Shown: positions 53,317 through 61,125 of the stretch, piece by piece
Layout of the letters: each line of letters begins with the position of its first letter
Numbering within the stretch: the stretch's first letter is position 1
Origin: Arthrobacter ruber
GTDB taxonomy: Bacteria; Actinomycetota; Actinomycetes; Actinomycetales; Micrococcaceae
NCBI RefSeq assembly: GCF_002954225.1
Contig: NZ_PPTH01000017.1
Span: 377,311 to 441,310, forward strand
DNA length: 64,000 bases
Reading direction: 5' to 3'
The notes under the pieces: generated by a model
Databases searched by the model: none
Told to the model about the DNA's origin: nothing
What the model saw: only the letters and a program-made list of their open reading frames with translations
Position numbers and translations under genes: made by a program

Positions 53317-56300
53317 ATGACACAACGGAGAACAGCCGGACAGGGGCGCAGCACACTGCGCGCTGCCACGGCGATCGTCCTGGGTCTGCCACTGCTGGTG
53401 ACGTCGACGGCCGTCGCGCCCGCTGCTTTCGCAGCGCCCGCGCAGGGCACTTCGATCATGCCCCAGAAGGCTCCGACCAAGGAGCTGGACCCCGCGCAGT
53501 ACCCGGATGGCAAGTACATCGTCGTGCTCGCCGACAAGCCGGTCGCCACCTACGAGGGTGGCGTGGACGGCATCGCACCGACCAAGCCGCAGAAGGGCGA
53601 GAAGCTCGACGCCGCCGCGGAGAACGTGCAGCAGTACTCGCAGTTCCTCGAGACCAAGCAGCAGGAGGTCGCCGGCGAGAAGAACGTCGACATCAAGCGC
53701 ACCTACACGGCAGCGCTGAACGGCTTCGCCGCGGACCTCAGCACCGATCAGGCCGTGGAGCTCGCCAAGAGCGACGACGTCCTGCTCGTGGCACCGGACG
53801 TCGAGAACGCGCCGGACTACTCGAGCATCGACTTCCTCGGCCTGAACGGCAACAAGGGGACGTGGAAGAGCCAGTTCGGCGGCGAGAAGAACGCCGGCGC
53901 CGGCACGGTCGTCGGTGTCATCGACACCGGCTACGCGCCGGACAACCCCTTCTTCGCGGGCAGCCCCGTCAAGCCGCTCAAGGGCAACGCCAAGCCCAAG
54001 GTGGGCGAGCCCTACCGCGACGCGAGCGGCAACATCGCCATGCTGAAGTCCGACGGCAGCACCTTCGTGGGTGAATGCCAGGTCGGCGAGGACTTCGACG
54101 GAAGCCTCTGCAACTCGAAGGTCCTCTCGGCCCAGTACTTCGCGGACACCTTCGTGGCCAGCGTGCCCGAGGCCGACCGCGCGCCCCAGGAAGTCCTCTC
54201 CCCCGTGGACATCGACAACCACGGAACGCACACGGCCAGCACGGCCGCCGGCAACGCCGGTGTGACGCAGACCGTGGACGGCCGCAACTTCGGCGTCTCC
54301 TCGGGTGTGGCCCCGGCCGCCAAGATCTCCGTCTACAAGACCTGCTGGGAGGACAACGACCCCGCCACCGGTGGCTGCTACTCCTCCGCGGCGATCGCGG
54401 CCATCAACCAGGCCATCCTCGACGGCGTCGACGTCCTCAACTACTCGATCTCGGGCAGCACGACGACGACGACGGACCCCGTGTCCCTGGCCTTCCTCTC
54501 CGCCACGTCCGCGGGCATCTTCGTGGCCGCCTCGGCCGGCAACTCCGGCCCCACCGCCAGCACCGTGAACCACGGCGGGCCCTGGATGACGACGGTCGCC
54601 GCCAGCACCTTCAACTACGAACTGCAGGGCACCGCCGAGTTCTCCGACGGCACCAAGTACCGGGGCGCATCGATCATGCGCACGGGCGTCCCCGCCAGCC
54701 CGGTGGTCCTCGCGGCCGATGCCGCGGCAGCCGGTGCCGTCACCCCGAACCTCTGCGGTCCCAACACCCTCGACCCGGCGAAGGTGGCCGGCAAGATCGT
54801 GGTCTGCGACCGCGGCGTCGTCGACCGCACCGCCAAGAGCGCCGAGGTCAAGCGCGGTGGCGGTGTGGGCATGATCCTCGTGAACCTCGTCGACTCCTCG
54901 ACGGACACCGACCAGCACGTGATCCCCACGGTGCACGTCAACGCCCCCGAGGCCCTCGAGCTCAAGGCGAAGGTCGCGGCCAACCCCGCCATCAAGGTCG
55001 CCCTGCAGCCCACGGACACCACGGGCAAGCCCCTGCCGCCCGTACCGCAGATCGCCGGGTTCTCCTCGCGCGGCCCGCTGCTCGCCACCGATTCCGATCT
55101 CCTGAAGCCGGACATCACGGCTCCCGGTGTGGCCGTCCTCGCGGGCGTCTCCACCGTCGGATCCAACGGCGCGCAGTTCGGCTTCCTCTCCGGGACCTCC
55201 ATGGCCTCGCCCCACGTGGCAGGCCTGGGCGCACTGGTACTCAGCAAGAACCCCGGCTGGTCACCCGCCACGGTGAAGTCGGCCATGATGACCACGGCCA
55301 CCCCCCTGAAGACCGCCACCGGCGGCGTCGAGACCGACGTCCTCGCCGTGGGTGCGGGCCACATCAACCCGGCCACCGTCCTCAGCCCCGGCCTGGTCTA
55401 CGACCAGAACGAGGACGACTATCTCCGCTTCATCGCGGGGACCGGCTTCGACCTCGGGATCGGGGACATCGAGCCCGTCGCGGCCAAGGACACCAACGTC
55501 CCGTCCTTCGCGCTCGGCAACCTGACGGGTCGCACGGAGGTGACCCGCACGGTCACCGCCCTCACCCCGGGCATCTACCGTGCCACCGCCAACGTCCCCG
55601 GCGTGAAGGTCACGGTCACGCCGTCGATCCTCAACTTCAGCGCCGCGGGGGAGACCCGCACGTTCAAGGTCTCCTTCGAGAACCAGAGCGCTCCGTTCGG
55701 CAAGTTCGCCGGCGGCTCGCTCACCTGGGAGGGCCAGGGCAAGAAGGTCACCTCACCGGTGGCCGTCCGCCCGCAGGCCGTCAACGCGCCGGCCGACGTG
55801 ACCCTCACCTCGGCCGGTTCCAACGGCAGCGGCACCTTCGACGTCACCTCGGGGACGAATACCCCCATCAAGATGACGCTCCTGGGCCTCGCCAAGGCTG
55901 ACTCCTCGGCGATCAACCTGGTGCCCGGTGGCCTGGCTAACGGCAACAACGCCTCCAACGCCGTCAAGGACGTCACCGTCCCCGCCGGCGCCCCGGTCGC
56001 GAAGTTCTCCGTCCTGTCCAGCGACCCTGCCGCCGACTTCGACATGTTCCTCGTCACGCCGGCCGGCACCGTCACCCAGGTGGCGACGTCGGACGCGAGC
56101 GAGACCATCACGCTCGAGAAGCCGGCGCCCGGCACCTACCGGATCATCGCCAACCTGTACGCCAGCACCGACAATGCGCCGACCGCCGGCACGATCGATG
56201 CGGCAGTGCTGACCGGCACGGAGAAGAACGCGACACTGACGCCCAACCCGCTCGCCCTGGCGAACGGCAGCAAGGGCGCCGTGACCCTCAACTGGACCGG

Positions 56301-56490
56301 CCTCGCTGCCGGCTCACACGTGGGACGCGTGACCTACGAGGGGTCCTCGGCCGTGACCTACGTGACGGTCGTCGTCGGCGGAGCGGGCAATGTCGCGGCG
56401 CAGCCGACGGCGGAGCTCCCCACCGTCAACCCGGCGGACAAGCTCATGACCGGTCCTCGCGAGTCGACCACCCCGACCGGCGACAAGTAG
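53317..56490 (+). CDS. Large secreted S8 subtilase
   Basis: 1,057 residues. Sec signal peptide (cut near AAFAAPA, about residue 40), inhibitor I9-like propeptide (KYIVVLADKPVATYE to FAADLSTDQAVELAKSDDVL), and an S8 catalytic domain with Asp203 (VGVIDTGYAPDNP), His302 (IDNHGTHTASTAAG), oxyanion Asn in AASAGNSGPTAS and Ser628 (SGTSMASPHVAGLGALVLSK). A PA-domain insert (AGKIVVCDRGVVDR to GGVGMILVN) precedes the serine. C-terminally a fibronectin-like domain and a prepeptidase-type domain (AKFSVLSSDPAADFDMFLVT) follow, then a Thr/Pro-rich tail without an anchor. Resembles actinobacterial and plant-type multidomain subtilases. Confidence 0.94.
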   Translation: MTQRRTAGQGRSTLRAATAIVLGLPLLVTSTAVAPAAFAAPAQGTSIMPQKAPTKELDPAQYPDGKYIVVLADKPVATYEGGVDGIAPTKPQKGEKLDAAAENVQQYSQFLETKQQEVAGEKNVDIKRTYTAALNGFAADLSTDQAVELAKSDDVLLVAPDVENAPDYSSIDFLGLNGNKGTWKSQFGGEKNAGAGTVVGVIDTGYAPDNPFFAGSPVKPLKGNAKPKVGEPYRDASGNIAMLKSDGSTFVGECQVGEDFDGSLCNSKVLSAQYFADTFVASVPEADRAPQEVLSPVDIDNHGTHTASTAAGNAGVTQTVDGRNFGVSSGVAPAAKISVYKTCWEDNDPATGGCYSSAAIAAINQAILDGVDVLNYSISGSTTTTTDPVSLAFLSATSAGIFVAASAGNSGPTASTVNHGGPWMTTVAASTFNYELQGTAEFSDGTKYRGASIMRTGVPASPVVLAADAAAAGAVTPNLCGPNTLDPAKVAGKIVVCDRGVVDRTAKSAEVKRGGGVGMILVNLVDSSTDTDQHVIPTVHVNAPEALELKAKVAANPAIKVALQPTDTTGKPLPPVPQIAGFSSRGPLLATDSDLLKPDITAPGVAVLAGVSTVGSNGAQFGFLSGTSMASPHVAGLGALVLSKNPGWSPATVKSAMMTTATPLKTATGGVETDVLAVGAGHINPATVLSPGLVYDQNEDDYLRFIAGTGFDLGIGDIEPVAAKDTNVPSFALGNLTGRTEVTRTVTALTPGIYRATANVPGVKVTVTPSILNFSAAGETRTFKVSFENQSAPFGKFAGGSLTWEGQGKKVTSPVAVRPQAVNAPADVTLTSAGSNGSGTFDVTSGTNTPIKMTLLGLAKADSSAINLVPGGLANGNNASNAVKDVTVPAGAPVAKFSVLSSDPAADFDMFLVTPAGTVTQVATSDASETITLEKPAPGTYRIIANLYASTDNAPTAGTIDAAVLTGTEKNATLTPNPLALANGSKGAVTLNWTGLAAGSHVGRVTYEGSSAVTYVTVVVGGAGNVAAQPTAELPTVNPADKLMTGPRESTTPTGDK

Positions 56491-56509
56491 CAGCACACCC
56501 CACGGGGAC

Positions 56510-56552
56510 ATGAGAAAGGCCGGTGGATCATCGATCCACCGGCCTTTCTCAT
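56510..56552. terminator. Terminator between convergent subtilase and lysC
   Basis: A perfect 20-base inverted repeat (56510-56529 with 56533-56552) with a three-base loop; each arm contains AGAAAGG/CCTTTCT, giving a short T-rich 3' side on either strand. The longest perfect hairpin in the window. Bases 56553-56699 beyond it show nothing further. Confidence 0.85.
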
Positions 56553-56699
56553 GCTGTCGGTGCCGTTCGTCATTCCTGCTTCCCGCGGCATCCCGGGCCC
56601 GATGTGCCCCAGCGCGCCGCTCCTCGTACCCGCGGGCATCAGGAACCGGGAACGACGGCGGGACCGGCCGTCGCGCAGGCGACGGGCGGAGCGGAGGTC

Positions 56700-57986
<1,287 letters not shown>

Positions 57987-58095
57987 GCACTCGCTCACTG
58001 GGACGACGGCGGTGGACCTCGCCGTGCTGGCTGGGACTTCAGGGGCGGCAGCACCGGCGCCTCGGGGCGGCAGTTCGAAACCCTGCGCCCGTGCC

Positions 58096-58101
58096 AGTCT
58101 A
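58096..58101 (-). promoter_or_regulatory. -10 box of the lysC promoter
   Basis: TAGACT on the minus strand, giving a leader of about 100 bases before lysC. No matching -35 is obvious and no lysine riboswitch is recognisable in the leader. Confidence 0.45.
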
Positions 58102-58203
58102 GCGACGGGCTGATCCCCGGCCCAAAGTCCGCGTCCGTTTAAGAACAGCCGCCGGAACGTGCTCCCCGCGTCGATCCTGCGGTCCTGGCACCGGGGTGTG
58201 GCC

Positions 58204-58215
58204 TACTCTCGTACC
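58204..58215 (+). promoter_or_regulatory. Leaderless-type promoter of the ABC exporter
   Basis: TACTCT (58204-58209) ends six bases before the ATG at 58216. No ribosome binding site is present. Confidence 0.5.
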
Positions 58216-59148
58216 ATGACCGACGAATGTGGGGGAATCGTTGTCGAGGGGGTTGCCAGGAGCTTCGGCCCGGTACAGGCGATCCGCGACATCGATTTCG
58301 AGGCTCCGCCCGGGGAAGTGACCGCTCTGATCGGTCCCAACGGCTCCGGCAAGACCACCTTGATGCTCATGATGGCGAGCCTGCTGGCTCCCGATCACGG
58401 CACCGTGCGTGTGGCGGGCTTCGACCCCGTGACACAGCCCGCGGAGGTGAGGAGCCGTGTGGGCTGGATGCCCGACACCCTCGGGGTGTGGGAGTCGCTC
58501 ACCGCCTTCGAGGTGCTGAGGACCCTCGGCACGCTCTACGGCATGAGCGTCGCGGACAGCGCACGGCGTGCCGACGAACTGCTCGTCGCCGTGAAGCTCA
58601 CCGAGTTCGGCCGTGCCCCGGCCCGCGTGCTCTCCCGCGGACAGCAGCAGCGGCTGAGCCTCGCCCGGGCGCTGATCCACGATCCGCAGGTCCTGCTCCT
58701 GGACGAACCCGCATCGGGGCTCGATCCCGGCTCCCGGGTGGATCTGAGGTCCCTCCTGCGCTCCCTGGCCGCCGCGGGCAAGACCGTCGTCGTATCGAGC
58801 CATGTCCTGTCCGAACTCGACGAGATCGCCGATCGCGCGGTCTTCGTGAGCCGCGGACAGTCGGTCAAGAGCCAGACGCTCCACGAGGCCGGCAGCCAGG
58901 CACGCCGCTATTACGTCCAGGCCGAGCCGATGCAGGCGCTCGCCGATGCCCTGCGGAGCCACGGGGTCCGCTACGAGATGCGCGCCGACTCCCGCCGCGA
59001 GGAGTTCCAGATCCAGCTCGGCAGCACGGCGGAAGCCTCCTGGCTGCTGCGCACCCTGGTGATGGCCGACGTCGTCGTCACCGCCTTCGCGCCCGCCGGC
59101 GGCGCCCTCGAAGAGACCTACATGAGCCTGGATACGGACCGACTATGA
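58216..59148 (+). CDS. ABC exporter ATP-binding protein
   Basis: 310 residues. Walker A GPNGSGKTTLMLMMAS near residue 40, signature LSRGQQQRLSLARAL (Arg for the usual Gly), Walker B QVLLLDEPASGLDPGSR, switch VVVSSHVLSELDEIAD. The C-terminal 85 residues form a DrrA/CcmA-type regulatory extension. With its membrane partner it makes a two-gene ABC-2 exporter. Probably leaderless. Substrate unknown. Confidence 0.9.
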   Translation: MTDECGGIVVEGVARSFGPVQAIRDIDFEAPPGEVTALIGPNGSGKTTLMLMMASLLAPDHGTVRVAGFDPVTQPAEVRSRVGWMPDTLGVWESLTAFEVLRTLGTLYGMSVADSARRADELLVAVKLTEFGRAPARVLSRGQQQRLSLARALIHDPQVLLLDEPASGLDPGSRVDLRSLLRSLAAAGKTVVVSSHVLSELDEIADRAVFVSRGQSVKSQTLHEAGSQARRYYVQAEPMQALADALRSHGVRYEMRADSRREEFQIQLGSTAEASWLLRTLVMADVVVTAFAPAGGALEETYMSLDTDRL

Positions 59149-60278
59149 GCGCAGGAACCGAACACTCGACCAGGCAGCCCTTCGGGCAGGCCACGCGGCT
59201 GCCGCTCTGGTCCGCCGTCCGCACCGTCTTCTCGCTCGAGATGAGGCAGCGGCTGCGTGGCAGGGGCTGGTACTGGATGCTCGGCATCTGGTTCACCGTG
59301 ATCGCCCTCATCTTCGTGCTCGGGACGGCGTTCCTCGGCGCCACCGACAACGAGGGCGGGGTCCTCTTCGACCTGGTGGTGGGCTTCATCCTGCTGTTCG
59401 GCCTGCTCGTGGCACCCGGGCTGTCCGCGAACGCCGTCAACGGCGACCGGGCGGGTGGCACCCTCGCGATCCTCCAGGTGACCCTGCTGACGCCGGGACA
59501 GCTTCTCGCGGGCAAATGGCTGGCCTCCTGGGTCGCGTCGCTCGCCTTCCTCGTCCTCAGCAGCCCCTTCATCTTCTGGGCCCTGGCGCTGGGAGGGGTG
59601 AACGCCGCGGAAGCGCTGGTCTCGCTCGTCATGCTCGCGGTGGAACTCGGCGTCGTCTGCGCCATCGGCGTCGGGGTCTCGGCACTGGCCAACCGGCCCC
59701 TGTTCTCGATCGTCAGCACGTACATGCTGGTGGCTTTGCTGGCGATCGGCACGGTGATCGTCTTCGGGTTGAGCACCACGCTCGTCATGGAAGAGAGGAC
59801 CGTGCGGTCCTCCTACTACACCTATCCCGAGAGCAGCCTCGACAGCATGGGCGTGCCGGAGGAGGGCGCCGAGGCGGTGTGCCAGTCCCAGACCTACACC
59901 GCGGACCTCCCCGACACGCAGTACATCACGTGGCTGCTCGCGGCGAACCCGTTCGTGGTGGTCGCCGACGCCGTGCCCTACAGCCTCCCGGACGTGGAGG
60001 CCGACCCGGCGCCGGGTGGGATGGTTCCGGGCAGCTACTACGCGCCGGGTGTCATGGAGACGGTCAGCCAGGGGGTGCGCTCGGCCCAGGCGGGGCCGGA
60101 CCTCGAGGTCACCTGCGAGGAGTCGATGAGTGGGCGCCAGCCGCTCCCGCAGGGCGTGCCGATCTGGCCCCTCGGCCTCGGCCTCCAGCTCCTGCTGGCC
60201 GGCGCGCTCCTGCTCATCGGCCGCCGGAAGCTGACCATGCCCGCCAGGCGTCTCGCGCAGGGGACGCGCATCGCCTGA
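59145..60278 (+). CDS. ABC-2 type exporter membrane protein
   Basis: 377 residues with six or seven predicted helices. A segment of about 130 residues outside the membrane lies before the last helix and holds two cysteines (EAVCQSQTY and EVTCEESMS) that could pair. FSLEMRQRLRGRGWYWMLGIW at the first helix, and NAVNGDRAGGTLAILQVTLL with LTPGQLLAGKWLASW in the coupling-helix region, resemble other ABC-2 permeases. ATG overlaps the ATPase stop (ATGA). Export of a drug, lipid or peptide is possible; nothing nearby tells which. Confidence 0.85.
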   Translation: MSAGTEHSTRQPFGQATRLPLWSAVRTVFSLEMRQRLRGRGWYWMLGIWFTVIALIFVLGTAFLGATDNEGGVLFDLVVGFILLFGLLVAPGLSANAVNGDRAGGTLAILQVTLLTPGQLLAGKWLASWVASLAFLVLSSPFIFWALALGGVNAAEALVSLVMLAVELGVVCAIGVGVSALANRPLFSIVSTYMLVALLAIGTVIVFGLSTTLVMEERTVRSSYYTYPESSLDSMGVPEEGAEAVCQSQTYTADLPDTQYITWLLAANPFVVVADAVPYSLPDVEADPAPGGMVPGSYYAPGVMETVSQGVRSAQAGPDLEVTCEESMSGRQPLPQGVPIWPLGLGLQLLLAGALLLIGRRKLTMPARRLAQGTRIA

Positions 60279-60342
60279 TCGGCGTAGGCGAGCCCGGGCA
60301 GGCGCGGACCCGGCTCGCCGTCGACCCTCGGGGGGCCGACCG

Positions 60343-60939
60343 TCAGGACATGGCGCGGCGGCCCTCGAAGGCGCGGCCGAGGGTCACCTCGTCCGCGTAC
60401 TCGAGGTCCCCGCCGACGGGCAGGCCGGAGGCCAGGCGGGTCACCGGGATCCCGATCGTCTTGAGCATGCGCACCAGGTAGGTGGCCGTCGCCTCGCCCT
60501 CCAGGTTGGGGTCGGTGGCGATGATGATCTCCTGGACCTTCTCGTCCGAGAGGCGCGCCAGCAGTTCGCGGATGCGCAGCTGGTCCGGTCCCACCCCGGC
60601 GATCGGGTTGATCGCGCCGCCGAGGACGTGGTACCTGCCGCGGAAGGACCGTGTGCGTTCGACGGCGATGACGTCCTTGGACTCCTCGACCACGCAGATC
60701 ATGGACGGGTCGCGGCGCGGATCGCGGCAGATGGCGCACTGCTCCTGCTCCGCCACGTTGCCGCAGATGGTGCAGAACTTCACGCGTTCCTTGACCGTGG
60801 TGATCGCCGTGACGAGGCGCTTCATGTCCTCACCGTCGGACTCGAGGATGTGGAACGCGAGGCGCTGGGCCGACTTCGGCCCTACCCCGGGCAGGCGTCC
60901 GAGCTCATCGATCAGCTCTTGCACTGCGCCTTCGTACAC
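60343..60939 (-). CDS. recR: Recombination protein RecR
   Basis: 198 residues. HhH motif [20 protein letters not shown] near residue 15, C4 zinc finger [16 protein letters not shown] (residues 57-72), and Toprim domain ([53 protein letters not shown]). Works with RecF/RecO in gap repair. GTG 60939 has GAGGGA upstream and gives the standard length. Follows dnaX after 186 bases; no ybaB gene lies between. Confidence 0.95.
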   Translation of the reverse strand: MYEGAVQELIDELGRLPGVGPKSAQRLAFHILESDGEDMKRLVTAITTVKERVKFCTICGNVAEQEQCAICRDPRRDPSMICVVEESKDVIAVERTRSFRGRYHVLGGAINPIAGVGPDQLRIRELLARLSDEKVQEIIIATDPNLEGEATATYLVRMLKTIGIPVTRLASGLPVGGDLEYADEVTLGRAFEGRRAMS

Positions 60940-61027
60940 GATGGTCCCTCTTCTGCTGTATGGTCCGCCGGCCCGGTTGCGTCCGGCGGCATGCTCTTCA
61001 TCTCCCCTGCCGACGGCGCCGGGGTGC

Positions 61028-61075
61028 CCCTCCATTGTCCGCCCTGCGCCGCGATGCGGGGCGGACAATGGAGGG
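61028..61075. terminator. Long hairpin between dnaX and recR
   Basis: A perfect 17-base inverted repeat (61028-61044 with 61059-61075) with a 14-base loop. Lies 51 bases beyond the dnaX stop and 89 before recR. No T-run. It could end or attenuate dnaX transcription, or protect the mRNA end. Confidence 0.7.
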
Positions 61076-61125
61076 CGATTACGCCGTCGGCCTGCGCTTC
61101 ACGTCGATGGACGCCGGGAAGGACG

